The notes: generated by a model not told the origin, from the letters alone. Shown: positions 42,116 to 51,374, counted from the stretch's first letter. The stretch: DNA of 64,000 nt from Flavobacterium tistrianum (GCF_003254545.1 NZ_QJRH01000060.1:84166-148165), one strand, 5' to 3'. Translations and numbers: made by a program.

Positions 42116-42412
42116 TTATTCTGTGTCTCCTTCGCTATAATAATTATTTTCTTCATCTTCTGAACCTATTTCTTCTTGGTCGTCGTCTAACTCAGCACCT
42201 GGAATGTCCAAATCATTTCCGATTTTGTCGCTGTTTTGTTTCCACTCGTTATTGTTTTGGGTGATGGTTCTGTCAGTTGAAATGCTTTCTGGGTCAATAT
42301 CTTCTAATTTGTCTTCGCGATTATAAATATCCTCGTTTGATGGGTAATTTAGATTTTCCAGATTTTTTTCTATTTCATTTTCTTTTGGGCTTTTGTCTTC
42401 TGAATTTATCAT
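42116..42412 (-). CDS. Acidic, probably disordered protein
   Basis: The product has 98 residues from the ATG at 42412 (MINSEDKSPKENEIEKNL). It is Glu/Asp/Asn-rich and has no hydrophobic core. The end, IPGAELDDDQEEIGSEDEEN followed by NYYSEGD, looks like a conserved motif of flavobacteria. No function can be assigned. The hydrophilic protein at 12534-12926 has a similar style but no obvious homology. Confidence 0.7.
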   Translation of the reverse strand: MINSEDKSPKENEIEKNLENLNYPSNEDIYNREDKLEDIDPESISTDRTITQNNNEWKQNSDKIGNDLDIPGAELDDDQEEIGSEDEENNYYSEGDTE

Positions 42413-42637
42413 GATATCAATGTTAAGATTATAAAACAAATGATTTTTGTTGTATAAAGTTATAAAATTCTGATAATTTGATCTTTATATTTTAATAGAT
42501 AAAAAGTTTTAGTATTTACATTTTTTTTAATCTATCTAAATTATAGGGTTTAGTATCTAAAATTAGAATTTAAGAAAACATTATATAAATTTCTGATTGA
42601 CAAATTTTCTAATTAATAAAATTTCCTTAAATTAAAC
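42413..42637. other. AT-rich intergenic stretch without recognised gene
   Basis: This stretch separates the acidic protein gene from tgt. I see no ORF and no strong hairpin; it is highly AT-rich. The tgt -7 element begins right after it. Confidence 0.4.
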
Positions 42638-42645
42638 TATCTTTG
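42638..42645 (+). promoter_or_regulatory. -7 element of tgt
   Basis: TATCTTTG matches TAnnTTTG, 32 bases ahead of the tgt ATG. It is followed by the near-palindrome CCCGTACGGTCGGG at 42650-42663, which would be at the RNA 5' end. Confidence 0.6.
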
Positions 42646-42677
42646 CCGTCCCGTACGGTCGGGAGAAAAACGAATTT

Positions 42678-43808
42678 ATGAAGTTTGATTTATTACAAAA
42701 AGACCCGCAGTCTAAAGCTAGAGCGGGGAGCATTACTACAGATCACGGAGTTATAGAAACTCCTATTTTTATGCCTGTCGGAACTGTTGCTTCTGTAAAA
42801 GGAGTGCATCAGCGTGAATTGAAAGAAGAGATCAATCCAGATATTATTCTTGGAAATACTTATCATTTGTATCTGCGTCCGCAAACCGAAATTTTGGAAA
42901 AAGCGGGTGGATTGCATAAATTCATGAACTGGGATCGTAATATTTTGACCGATTCTGGCGGATATCAGGTATATTCTCTTTCTTCAAATAGAAAAATTAA
43001 GGAAGAAGGAGTAAAATTCAAATCGCATATTGACGGTTCGTACCACTTTTTTACGCCAGAAAATGTAATGGAAATTCAGCGTACAATTGGTGCCGATATT
43101 ATTATGGCTTTTGATGAATGTACGCCTTATCCTTGCGATTACCGTTATGCACAGCGTTCTATGCATATGACGCATCGTTGGTTAGATAGATGTATCAATC
43201 ATTTGGAAAAAGTGCCTTATAAATATGGTTACGAACAAACTTTCTTCCCAATTGTTCAAGGAAGTACTTACAAAGATCTTCGTCGCCAATCGGCTGAATA
43301 TATTGCAAATGCTGGTCAGCAAGGAAATGCAATTGGAGGACTTTCTGTTGGTGAACCAGCTGAAGAAATGTACGCTATGACTGAAGTAGTTTGCGAAATT
43401 CTCCCTGAAGATAAACCTCGTTATTTAATGGGGGTTGGTACTCCGATTAATATTTTGGAAAATATCGCGTTAGGAATTGATATGTTCGATTGTGTTATGC
43501 CAACTCGTAATGCAAGAAATGGAATGCTGTTTACGGCAAACGGAACAATTAATATCAAGAATAAAAAGTGGGAAGCCGATTTTTCTCCAATTGATGAAAT
43601 GGGGCACACTTTTGTTGATACAGAATATACAAAAGCATATTTACGTCACTTATTTGCTGCTAACGAATATTTAGGAAAACAGATTGCTACCATTCATAAT
43701 CTTGGTTTTTATATGTGGTTGGTTCGTGAAGCTAGAAAACATATCTTAGCGGGCGATTTTAGACCATGGAAAGAAATGATGGTTAAAAATATGAGTCAAA
43801 GACTTTAA
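42678..43808 (+). CDS. tgt: tRNA-guanine transglycosylase (queuine tRNA-ribosyltransferase)
   Basis: This 376-residue enzyme swaps guanine at position 34 for preQ1 in tRNAs for Asp, Asn, His and Tyr. Visible motifs are ILGNTYHLYLRPQTE, TDSGGYQVYSLS (catalytic Asp), IVQGSTYKDLR, GGLSVGEPAEEMYAM and CVMPTRNARNGMLFT. The zinc-site CxCxxC of most bacterial Tgt is absent: the place is occupied by EMGHTFVDTEYTKAYL (about 306-322), though the later His (ATIHNLGF) is kept. Length is otherwise typical. It is followed by an LptF/G permease gene after a stutter spacer. Confidence 0.94.
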   Translation: MKFDLLQKDPQSKARAGSITTDHGVIETPIFMPVGTVASVKGVHQRELKEEINPDIILGNTYHLYLRPQTEILEKAGGLHKFMNWDRNILTDSGGYQVYSLSSNRKIKEEGVKFKSHIDGSYHFFTPENVMEIQRTIGADIIMAFDECTPYPCDYRYAQRSMHMTHRWLDRCINHLEKVPYKYGYEQTFFPIVQGSTYKDLRRQSAEYIANAGQQGNAIGGLSVGEPAEEMYAMTEVVCEILPEDKPRYLMGVGTPINILENIALGIDMFDCVMPTRNARNGMLFTANGTINIKNKKWEADFSPIDEMGHTFVDTEYTKAYLRHLFAANEYLGKQIATIHNLGFYMWLVREARKHILAGDFRPWKEMMVKNMSQRL

Positions 43809-43906
43809 GGAGTTTTAAGTTTCAGGTTTCAAGTTTCAGGTTCTGGTAAGAATCGAATCTAACAAACTTGAAACCTGAAACAAGAAAAACTTGAAACAAA
43901 AAATCT
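43809..43906. repeat. Stutter spacer between tgt and lptF/G-like gene
   Basis: AAGTTTCAGGTTTCAAGTTTCAGGTTC (in parts) faces AAACTTGAAACCTGAAACAAG, so the two halves pair as a hairpin. It is the clearest example of this spacer type. Confidence 0.65.
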
Positions 43907-44995
43907 ATGTTAACAATAATAGATAAATACATCTTAAAAAGATATCTGGGAACTTTCTCTGTCATGTTGCTTTTGTTTGCACCGATCGGAATTGTGATTG
44001 ATGTTTCTGAAAAGGTGAACAAAATGCTTGAAAACAAGATTCCGTTTGGCGATATTGCTTTCTATTATTACAACTTTACAATTTACTTTATTAATTCGCT
44101 ATTCCCGATATTTTTGTTTTTATCGGTGATTTGGTTTACATCAAAATTAGCCAATAATACAGAGATTATTGCCATTTTGAGTTCTGGAATTTCCTTTACT
44201 CGTTTCTTGCGTCCTTATATTATTGGGGCAACAATTGTTTCAATTTTTGTATTGCTTATGGGATTTTTTATTGTTCCTGCGGCAAGTGAAGGCTATAATA
44301 ATTTTAGATATACTTATTTAAAGGGAAATGGGAAGGCTGAAATGCGTGGAGAAAATACCAATGTTTTCAGGCAGATTAATGACCATGATTTTATTTTTGT
44401 AAATAGTTTTAATGAAGAATCGAAAACAGCTTTCAATTTTTCTTTAGAACATTTTGAAAATGAAAAATTAACTTACAAAATTACCGCAAGCCGTATTAAA
44501 TGGGATCCTAAAAAGAAGATTTACGTTTTATACGATTATACAAAAAGGACAGTAGGAGAGTTGAATGATGTGATTGAAAAATATCCTGAAAGAAATGTGC
44601 CTTTTAAATTTGAATTGGCTGATTTGACGCCAGTAGTATATATTGCAGAAACTCTTACTCTAGGTAAATTAATTGATTTTATTGAAAAAGAAAGAAAAAG
44701 AGGTTCTGGGAATATCAATACCTATTTGGTTGTTCTTTATAAAAAATATAGCATACCAGTTTCAGCATTTATTTTGACTATTATTGCAGTCTCGGTTTCT
44801 TCTATGAAACGTCGTGGCGGAATGGGGATGAACCTTGCCATCGGAATTGCAATCGCATTCTCATTTGTATTCTTTGACAAAATCTTTGGTACGCTTGCTG
44901 AAAAATCTACATTTTCACCTTTATTAGCTGTCTGGTTCCCGAATATTGTTTTCGGAATTTTAGCAGTTTATTTATTACGTAATGCGAAACGATAA
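43907..44995 (+). CDS. LptF/LptG family LPS export permease
   Basis: This 362-residue inner-membrane protein has six helices: three at about 10-120 (TFSVMLLLFAPIGIVIDVSEKVNKML, ..., RPYIIGATIVSIFVLLMGFF), a periplasmic beta-jellyroll region at about 125-270, and three C-terminal helices with SVSSMKRRGGMGMNLAIGIAIAF (in parts). It should extract lipopolysaccharide from the inner membrane with LptB and a partner permease. The partner is not adjacent. It overlaps the EamA transporter gene by 14 bases. Confidence 0.88.
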   Translation: MLTIIDKYILKRYLGTFSVMLLLFAPIGIVIDVSEKVNKMLENKIPFGDIAFYYYNFTIYFINSLFPIFLFLSVIWFTSKLANNTEIIAILSSGISFTRFLRPYIIGATIVSIFVLLMGFFIVPAASEGYNNFRYTYLKGNGKAEMRGENTNVFRQINDHDFIFVNSFNEESKTAFNFSLEHFENEKLTYKITASRIKWDPKKKIYVLYDYTKRTVGELNDVIEKYPERNVPFKFELADLTPVVYIAETLTLGKLIDFIEKERKRGSGNINTYLVVLYKKYSIPVSAFILTIIAVSVSSMKRRGGMGMNLAIGIAIAFSFVFFDKIFGTLAEKSTFSPLLAVWFPNIVFGILAVYLLRNAKR

Positions 44996-45872
44996 TTTAA
45001 AAAGTTATTTAAATCTTCACTTAATTGTTTTTATCTGGGGTTTTACAGCCATTTTGGGCGCTTTAATTACAATTGATGCCGAAAATTTGGTTTGGTACAG
45101 AATGCTACTTGCTATGATTTTTCTTGGCGGATTTATTGCTTACAAAAAGCAGTCTTTTCAGGTTCCAGTAAAAGAATTTTTCAAATTAATTTTTGTCGGA
45201 TTATTGATTGCACTTCATTGGATTTTCTTTTTTAGGGCAATCCATGTTTCCAACGTTTCAATTACGCTTTCCATATTTTCATTAGGAGCATTTTTTGCTT
45301 CCTTATTAGAGCCATTATTTTATGGAAGAAAAGTGCTTTGGTATGAAGTTCTTTTCGGACTTGTAATAATTGCCGGTTTAGGACTTATTCTTCAGGTTGA
45401 AATAAAATATCTCGAAGGTGTGTATTATGCCTTAGCGGCCATTATTTTAGGAGTTTTATTTACGCTAATGAATGGAAAATTAATATCAGATCATGAACCT
45501 TCGGTAATTACATTTTATGAATTTGGAGCGGGAGTTTTCTTCATTACAATTTATTTTTTATTTCAAGGAAAATTTACGGCAGATTTCTTCCAGATGTCTT
45601 TAAATAATTGGGTTTTATTATTGATTTTATCTTCAATCTGTACAGCATATGCGTTTACGGCTTCGGTAAAAGTAATGCAGAGATTGACGCCGTATACTGT
45701 AATGTTAACCACCAATTTAGAGCCAGTTTACGGAATTGTTTTAGCTTATTTCATCTTGGGAGGAAAAGAAAAAATGAGTGTCGAATTTTACATCGGAGCA
45801 GTCATAATTATCATAACAGTTATTCTAAATGGTGTTTTTAAACATTATCAGAACAAGAAAGAAAACTTGTAA
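44982..45872 (+). CDS. EamA/DMT family transporter
   Basis: The 296-residue protein has ten hydrophobic helices in two EamA halves: LHLIVFIWGFTAILGALI and ALHWIFFFRAIHVSNVS in the first, and YALAAIILGVLFTLMNGK and CTAYAFTASVKVMQRLTPYTVML in the second. Members move metabolites across the inner membrane. Substrate unknown. It overlaps lptF/G-like by 14 bases, so they are probably coupled although functionally unrelated. A 112-base gap precedes accA. Confidence 0.88.
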   Translation: MRNDNLKSYLNLHLIVFIWGFTAILGALITIDAENLVWYRMLLAMIFLGGFIAYKKQSFQVPVKEFFKLIFVGLLIALHWIFFFRAIHVSNVSITLSIFSLGAFFASLLEPLFYGRKVLWYEVLFGLVIIAGLGLILQVEIKYLEGVYYALAAIILGVLFTLMNGKLISDHEPSVITFYEFGAGVFFITIYFLFQGKFTADFFQMSLNNWVLLLILSSICTAYAFTASVKVMQRLTPYTVMLTTNLEPVYGIVLAYFILGGKEKMSVEFYIGAVIIIITVILNGVFKHYQNKKENL

Positions 45873-45944
45873 TAGTTTCCTTATTATTAAAATGCATTTT
45901 TATACTTTAAATAACAATTAACTTCGCCAATGATATAATATTTT

Positions 45945-45952
45945 TATATTTG
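45945..45952 (+). promoter_or_regulatory. -7 element of accA
   Basis: TATATTTG lies 32 bases before the accA ATG. A -33 TTG at the usual spacing is not evident. Confidence 0.55.
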
Positions 45953-45984
45953 CGGTTCGATTTACAAACAAAATTCAAAAATCC

Positions 45985-46938
45985 ATGGAATATTTAGATT
46001 TTGAGCTTCCAATTAAAGAACTTGAAGAACAGTTAGAAAAGTGTGTTATTATTGGAAAAGAATCTGACGTTGACGTAACGCCAACGTGCAAGGAAATCAA
46101 CAAGAAATTAGAGCAAACTAAGAAAGATATATACAAAAACCTCACGGCTTGGCAGAGGGTACAATTGTCAAGACACCCAAATAGACCATATACTTTAGAC
46201 TATATCAGAGCAATTTGTGGAGACACATTCTTAGAGCTTCATGGAGATAGAGGTTTTAAAGATGATAAAGCAATGGTTGGTGGTCTTGGTAAAATAAACG
46301 GACAATCGTTTATGATTATCGGTCAGCAAAAAGGTTTTAATACTAAAACACGTCAATACCGTAATTTTGGTATGGCTAATCCAGAAGGATACCGTAAAGC
46401 TTTGCGTTTGATGAAAATGGCTGAGAAATTCGGAATTCCAGTTCTTACTTTGGTAGATACTCCGGGTGCATATCCAGGACTTGAAGCTGAAGAAAGAGGG
46501 CAAGGTGAAGCTATTGCTAGAAATATCTTCGAAATGGTTCGTTTGCAAGTGCCAATCATTACCATTATTGTAGGTGAAGGTGCTTCTGGTGGAGCTTTAG
46601 GAATTGGTGTTGGAGACCGTGTTTACATGTTAGAAAATACTTGGTACTCTGTAATTTCTCCAGAATCCTGCTCTTCTATTTTATGGAAAAGCTGGGAGTA
46701 CAAAGAGCGTGCAGCTGAAGCTTTAAAACTGACTTCTTCTGACATGAAAAAACAAAAACTTGTTGATGATGTGATTCCAGAACCACTAGGAGGAGCGCAC
46801 TACGACCGTGAAACAACTTTCAAAACGGTTGCAGAATACATCACTAAAGGATATAATGAATTGAAAGACTTATCAACAGCTGATTTAATTGCCCAAAGAA
46901 TGGACAAATACAGTAATATGGGCGAGTATAAGGAGTAA
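45985..46938 (+). CDS. accA: Acetyl-CoA carboxylase carboxyltransferase subunit alpha
   Basis: AccA with AccD transfers the carboxyl group from biotin to acetyl-CoA in the first committed step of fatty acid synthesis. It has 317 residues, the usual length. Features include the N-terminal coiled region (KELEEQLEK), [18 protein letters not shown], the crotonase-type oxyanion segments [41 protein letters not shown] and [18 protein letters not shown] terminator follows at 46957-46990. Confidence 0.97.
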   Translation: MEYLDFELPIKELEEQLEKCVIIGKESDVDVTPTCKEINKKLEQTKKDIYKNLTAWQRVQLSRHPNRPYTLDYIRAICGDTFLELHGDRGFKDDKAMVGGLGKINGQSFMIIGQQKGFNTKTRQYRNFGMANPEGYRKALRLMKMAEKFGIPVLTLVDTPGAYPGLEAEERGQGEAIARNIFEMVRLQVPIITIIVGEGASGGALGIGVGDRVYMLENTWYSVISPESCSSILWKSWEYKERAAEALKLTSSDMKKQKLVDDVIPEPLGGAHYDRETTFKTVAEYITKGYNELKDLSTADLIAQRMDKYSNMGEYKE

Positions 46939-46956
46939 GTTCATAAAAAAAGACTT

Positions 46957-46990
46957 AAAATCCGAAGCCTTACAGTTTCGGATTTTTTTT
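46957..46990 (+). terminator. Terminator after accA
   Basis: AAATCCGAA, a short loop, and TTCGGATTTTTTTTT form a stem with a long T-run. Confidence 0.85.
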
Positions 46991-47078
46991 TGGTTATGAA
47001 CAAATCAGAATTATTTATAAACAATTATTAGTTATAACTAGATAGCAGATTTTTTTTAAATTTTGCTACTTTCGCTAT

Positions 47079-48623
47079 ATGGAAAATTTCAAAAACTTAA
47101 ACCCTGTTAAGGTCGACAAAACCACAATTATCAACTTAGAAAAAGGAAAGTTGCCACCACAAGCTCTTGATTTGGAGGAGGCTGTACTTGGTGCGATGAT
47201 GATTGATAAAAAAGGGGTAGATGATGTAATTGATATTTTGCAGGCCGAAGCTTTTTACAAAGACGCACACAAACATATTTTTGAAGCGATTCTGCAGCTT
47301 TTTACTGAAACTCAGCCAATCGATATCTTAACAGTTTCGACTCAGTTAAAGAAAAATGGAAAGTTGGATTTAGCGGGTGGAGATTTTTATTTGATTCAGC
47401 TTACGCAGAAAATTGCTTCTTCGGCGCATATCGAATTTCACTCGCGTATTATTCTTCAAAAATTTATTCAAAGAAGTTTGATTAGAATTTCTTCAGAAAT
47501 TATTGAAGCATCATATGATGAAAGTGCAGATGTTTTTGATTTATTGGATCAAGCTGAATCTAAATTATACGAAGTTACGCAAGGAAATATCAAGCGTAGC
47601 TCTGAAACTGCGCAGAGTTTAGTTTTGCAAGCTAAAAAGAAAATTGAGGAGATTTCTAAAAAAGAAGGATTAAGTGGTGTAGAAACTGGTTTTCATAATT
47701 TGGACAAGCTAACGTCTGGATGGCAGCCAAGTGATTTAATTATTATCGCGGCCAGACCAGCGATGGGAAAGACGGCATTTGTCCTTTCTATGGCCAGAAA
47801 CATTGCTATTCAATACGGGCATGGAGTAGCTTTATTCTCTCTTGAGATGGCATCTGTTCAGTTAATTACAAGGCTTATCTCTTCTGAAACTGGATTGTCT
47901 TCAGAAAAATTGCGTACAGGAAAATTAGAGCCTCATGAATGGACCATGTTGAGTACTAAAGTAAAAGATTTAGAGAAAGCACCTCTATTTATTGATGATA
48001 CGCCTTCACTTTCTATTTTCGATTTAAGAGCAAAATGCCGTCGTTTGGCATCGCAGCATGGTATTAAAATTATCATTATTGATTATTTGCAGTTGATGAC
48101 TGCAGGAGGAAATGCTAAAGGAGGAGGAAATCGTGAGCAAGAAATTTCGACAATTTCTCGAAACTTAAAGGCTTTGGCAAAAGAGCTTAACGTTCCAGTT
48201 ATTGCACTTTCTCAGTTATCGCGTGCCGTTGAGACGCGTGGTTCTAGTAAGAGACCTTTACTTTCGGATCTTCGTGAATCTGGAGCAATTGAGCAGGATG
48301 CCGATATCGTTTCGTTTTTATACCGACCAGAATATTACAAAATTGAGGAATGGGATGATGAAGAAGCTTCGCCAACTGCTGGCCAAGCTGAAATTATGAT
48401 CGCAAAACACCGTAACGGTGGTATCGAAAATATTCGTTTGAAATTTTTAGGACACTTAGGAAAATTTGATAATCTTGATGAATTTTCAGGAAACTATGAT
48501 GATTTGCCTTCTAAAATGAATCATGATGATAGTCCGTTTATTACTAATAATCTGCCTTCAGCCAATGAAGCATTCGGAAGTAATTTAAATGATGACGATG
48601 ACGACAGCGATGTTCCATTCTAA
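47079..48623 (+). CDS. dnaB: Replicative DNA helicase
   Basis: DnaB is the hexameric 5'-3' helicase that unwinds DNA at the replication fork. The 514 residues comprise an N-terminal collar domain (about 25-130, PPQALDLEEAVLGAMMIDKKG), a linker, and the RecA-like ATPase (about 190-470) with the Walker A AARPAMGKTAF, Walker B IIIIDYLQLM, ALSQLSRAVE and RESGAIEQDADIV. The C-terminal tail (about 470-514) is acidic and unusually rich in Asp (NDDDDDSDVPF). It ends with a terminator at 48631-48659. Confidence 0.96.
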   Translation: MENFKNLNPVKVDKTTIINLEKGKLPPQALDLEEAVLGAMMIDKKGVDDVIDILQAEAFYKDAHKHIFEAILQLFTETQPIDILTVSTQLKKNGKLDLAGGDFYLIQLTQKIASSAHIEFHSRIILQKFIQRSLIRISSEIIEASYDESADVFDLLDQAESKLYEVTQGNIKRSSETAQSLVLQAKKKIEEISKKEGLSGVETGFHNLDKLTSGWQPSDLIIIAARPAMGKTAFVLSMARNIAIQYGHGVALFSLEMASVQLITRLISSETGLSSEKLRTGKLEPHEWTMLSTKVKDLEKAPLFIDDTPSLSIFDLRAKCRRLASQHGIKIIIIDYLQLMTAGGNAKGGGNREQEISTISRNLKALAKELNVPVIALSQLSRAVETRGSSKRPLLSDLRESGAIEQDADIVSFLYRPEYYKIEEWDDEEASPTAGQAEIMIAKHRNGGIENIRLKFLGHLGKFDNLDEFSGNYDDLPSKMNHDDSPFITNNLPSANEAFGSNLNDDDDDSDVPF

Positions 48624-48630
48624 AAAAATC

Positions 48631-48659
48631 GAAAAGCCTTATTTTTAAGGCTTTTTTTA
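48631..48659 (+). terminator. Terminator after dnaB
   Basis: AAAAGCCTTA, TTTT, TAAGGCTTTTTTT form a stem and T-run 8 bases after the stop. Confidence 0.88.
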
Positions 48660-48760
48660 TGTTTAAATGTTAATTTTCTAATTAAAATCTGTAGTTTAGC
48701 TAAACCAATTACAAACTATTAATTTTTTTAAATTATTAACCAATAAACAAATTTTAAATT

Positions 48761-49114
48761 ATGAGTGAAGAAACTTTTCCAGGACCTATTCAGATTCCTG
48801 TAGCAACTGCAAACGAGTGGGAAAAGAGATATCATGATGATACCTCAATCGAAGACGCCAAGAACAAAGTAAAAGCTTTCTTAATACCAAGAGAAAGTTT
48901 AGAAAAAGTACTGAAGCTTGAGACAGAAGCTGTTTGGGCTTATTTAGGTATAAACGATCAAAAAGAAAAAACATTACTTTTTGTAGGAGCCGAATATGAT
49001 AAGGAAACTGGAAAATGGAACAATGTTTATGGCACAGGTGATGGAGTAGATTGTGATGATAATGGTGGTGATGAGGTAGTATACGATGGTGCAAGACCAA
49101 GTCCTCCATATTAA
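48761..49114 (+). CDS. Small acidic hypothetical protein of a signalling cluster
   Basis: The 117 residues have no signal peptide and no recognised domain. The sequence has a helix (TSIEDAKNKVKAFLIPRESLEKVL), a beta-like stretch (KTLLFVGAEYDKETGKWNNVYG) and an acidic Gly/Asp-rich tail (GDGVDCDDNGGDEV) ending in PSPPY. It lies 17 bases upstream of the seven-helix protein gene and is followed by a kinase/regulator pair, suggesting a shared role. Function unknown. Confidence 0.7.
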   Translation: MSEETFPGPIQIPVATANEWEKRYHDDTSIEDAKNKVKAFLIPRESLEKVLKLETEAVWAYLGINDQKEKTLLFVGAEYDKETGKWNNVYGTGDGVDCDDNGGDEVVYDGARPSPPY

Positions 49115-49131
49115 TTAAACAAGTTTCAAGA

Positions 49132-49767
49132 ATGGATGATTTTTTAATATATTCAAGTTATTTGATTCTATTGATTAATCTTGTATTATATACATTTAGC
49201 TTTTTCCAAAAGGAAAAAGCTAATGTTTTTTTTGTCTCTTATTTGGCTTTTTCAACTGTGTTGCAATTTTCAATGGAGTTGGTGTACCATTTAGGTATGA
49301 ATAATTTATTTCTCGTAAATATTTTTTTTATAGGACAAATGATAATATTAGGACTTTTTTATAATTCACTATTTTATCATAAGGGCCAAAAAATGTTCGT
49401 CAAGACTTCGTTGATAATTGCTTTATTAATTTTATTAGCGCAATTTTTGATAGATTCAAGTCAGTTCTTAAAATTTAATTTATTCGAAATCACTTTAACT
49501 TCTTTGCTGATTGTTGTTTTTGCACTAGTCCATTTTTATAATATGCTGACAGAAAATAAAAAGTATTACTATATAACTATGGGAGTAGTTTTTTATTTGT
49601 TAGCTAGTACAGTGTTATTTTTAATTGGCAATCTTTCTACAGGATTAAGTGCAGATTTGAAATATCTAAGCTGGCAGTTAAATGCTTTTTTATTGATAGT
49701 TTATTATTTGATTATTTTATTCGAATGGAAAGTAAGTTTTTCAAAAAAGGAAAGTTTGCAAAACTAG
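49132..49767 (+). CDS. Seven-helix membrane protein of a signalling cluster
   Basis: This 211-residue protein is strongly hydrophobic, with about seven predicted helices: IYSSYLILLINLVLYTFSFF, a second at about 33-52, FLVNIFFIGQMIILGLFYN, TSLIIALLILLAQFLI, LLIVVFALVHFYNML, ITMGVVFYLLASTVLFLIG and LNAFLLIVYYLIILFEW. The pattern recalls small sensory membrane proteins of Bacteroidota, but I cannot name a family. It sits 28 bases upstream of the histidine kinase gene, so it may feed a signal to that kinase. That is inference. Confidence 0.75.
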   Translation: MDDFLIYSSYLILLINLVLYTFSFFQKEKANVFFVSYLAFSTVLQFSMELVYHLGMNNLFLVNIFFIGQMIILGLFYNSLFYHKGQKMFVKTSLIIALLILLAQFLIDSSQFLKFNLFEITLTSLLIVVFALVHFYNMLTENKKYYYITMGVVFYLLASTVLFLIGNLSTGLSADLKYLSWQLNAFLLIVYYLIILFEWKVSFSKKESLQN

Positions 49768-49795
49768 TTTGTAATTATATAATATAAAAAAAGAT

Positions 49796-50587
49796 ATGAA
49801 TGCAGGTCGTATTCCTGAGAAAGAACTCGTAGCCATAATATTATATATCTCTTTGTTTTTTATAATTGTTGCGGTCGCATTAATTATATTCTTTTATTTT
49901 TCTAGAAAAAAAATCATTCAGAAAGAACTAGAGAAAATAGATTTAATACTTCGATACCAAAAAGAACAGCTACATGCTATTATTGTTACCCAAGAGGAAG
50001 AACGTAAAAGGATTGCGCAAGATCTTCATGACGATATCAGTTCAAAACTAAACATTGTTTCCTTAAACAGCCATTTGCTTACAGCGCCAAACTTAACTGA
50101 GGCTGAAACCGCAGAAATTACCGAAAATATAATTGCTTTGACAACAAAGGCACTAGACAATTCTAGAAAAATTGCGCATAATTTATTGCCACCTGTTTTT
50201 GAAAAATTTGGTTTAAGTGCAGGTATAGAAGAACTATGTGGAGAATTTGAAAGCAGTAAATCGGTAAAAACGCATTATAAAAACGAAATTGATTTTGATG
50301 AAAAAGATATAGATAGACATTTGCATGTTTTCAGGATTCTGCAGGAACTCATGAATAATTCGATTCGACATGGAAAAGCAACAGAAATTTGGATTTCATT
50401 TGCTAGTATAAACGGAATTAATACTTGTGATTATAAAGATAACGGCGTTGGTTTTGATAGTTTGAATGTAGAAAATCAGAAAGGTTTAGGAATGAAAAAT
50501 ATTGATAGCCGCATTTCATTTTTACAGGGAACAATAGAAATTAACTCTGAAATTAATAACGGTATTGTTGTAAATTTTACTTTTTAG
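49796..50587 (+). CDS. NarL-type (HisKA_3) sensor histidine kinase
   Basis: The 263-residue kinase has one N-terminal membrane helix (about 10-34) and almost no extracytoplasmic part. The dimerisation and phospho-accepting region is QEEERKRIAQDLHDDISSKLN (in parts), with His in DLHDD. The ATP-binding domain has the N box ILQELMNNSIRHGKA, the G1 box DNGVGF and the G2 box GLGMKNIDSRI, all intact. With so little sensing domain, it probably takes its input from the membrane protein upstream. A response regulator gene follows 115 bases later. Confidence 0.92.
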   Translation: MNAGRIPEKELVAIILYISLFFIIVAVALIIFFYFSRKKIIQKELEKIDLILRYQKEQLHAIIVTQEEERKRIAQDLHDDISSKLNIVSLNSHLLTAPNLTEAETAEITENIIALTTKALDNSRKIAHNLLPPVFEKFGLSAGIEELCGEFESSKSVKTHYKNEIDFDEKDIDRHLHVFRILQELMNNSIRHGKATEIWISFASINGINTCDYKDNGVGFDSLNVENQKGLGMKNIDSRISFLQGTIEINSEINNGIVVNFTF

Positions 50588-50702
50588 GTAGAATTATGTG
50601 TTTTATTAAGGTTTTTAGTCAATAAATGGGGGTATTTAGACTTTTTCTAAATCATATTTTGTAATTTCGACAAACCAAATTAAACGACCAAAAACAAATA
50701 AG

Positions 50703-51368
50703 ATGAATGCTGCTATAAAAATTGCCCTAGTCGATGATGAAATTTTGTTTCGAAAAGGAATTTCTTTTTTACTACAGAGAGAAGAAAATATAGATGTGAT
50801 TTTTGAAGCCTCAAATGGCGATGAGCTTATTTCGCAGTTAAACGAAAGAGAAACAAAACCAGATATTATAATAATGGACTTAAAGATGCCGGTCTTAAAC
50901 GGAGTCGAAGCCACTAAAATTATTAAAAAACTTTTTCCTGATATTAAGATTATTGCATTGACTAGTTATGATACCAAATCTTTTATTGCAAATATGATAC
51001 AAGTTGGTGCAGTAGCGTACTTAATAAAAAATACCACTCCAAAAGATTTAATTCATACAATAAACGAAGTTGCCAAAAAAGGATTCTATTATAACGAAAA
51101 TGTTTTAAAAACAATTCAAGAAACTATAGTCTCTCCTAAAAATACAAGAGGCGGTTTAGAGACCAATTTTCTTTCACCGCGAGAAATCGAAATTCTACAA
51201 TTAATTTGCCAGCAGAAAACTACCGCAGAAATAGCAGAACATCTTTTTCTAAGTCCCAGAACAATCGAAGGACATAGAAATAATTTGCTGCTTAAAACAG
51301 AATCTCGAAATATTGCTGGATTGGTTGTTTATGCTATTCAGAATGAATTGGCAGTTTTAACAATCTAA
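50703..51368 (+). CDS. NarL/LuxR-type response regulator
   Basis: The 221-residue regulator has a receiver domain (about 5-120) with acidic DDE at 11-13, the phospho-acceptor Asp in IIMDLKMP, and Lys in YLIKNTTP. The LuxR-type helix-turn-helix (about 155-215) has LSPREIEILQLICQQKTTAEIAEHLFLSPRTIEGHRNNLL (in parts). It is paired with the kinase gene upstream and should control transcription. Targets are unknown. It is convergent with a newly noted small ORF at 51375-51500. Confidence 0.92.
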   Translation: MNAAIKIALVDDEILFRKGISFLLQREENIDVIFEASNGDELISQLNERETKPDIIIMDLKMPVLNGVEATKIIKKLFPDIKIIALTSYDTKSFIANMIQVGAVAYLIKNTTPKDLIHTINEVAKKGFYYNENVLKTIQETIVSPKNTRGGLETNFLSPREIEILQLICQQKTTAEIAEHLFLSPRTIEGHRNNLLLKTESRNIAGLVVYAIQNELAVLTI

Positions 51369-51374
51369 AAGAAA

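Noticed and set aside
47067..47074. TACTTTCG as a dnaB promoter.
   Set aside because: One mismatch to TAnnTTTG, no -33 element, and only 4 bases from the start codon.
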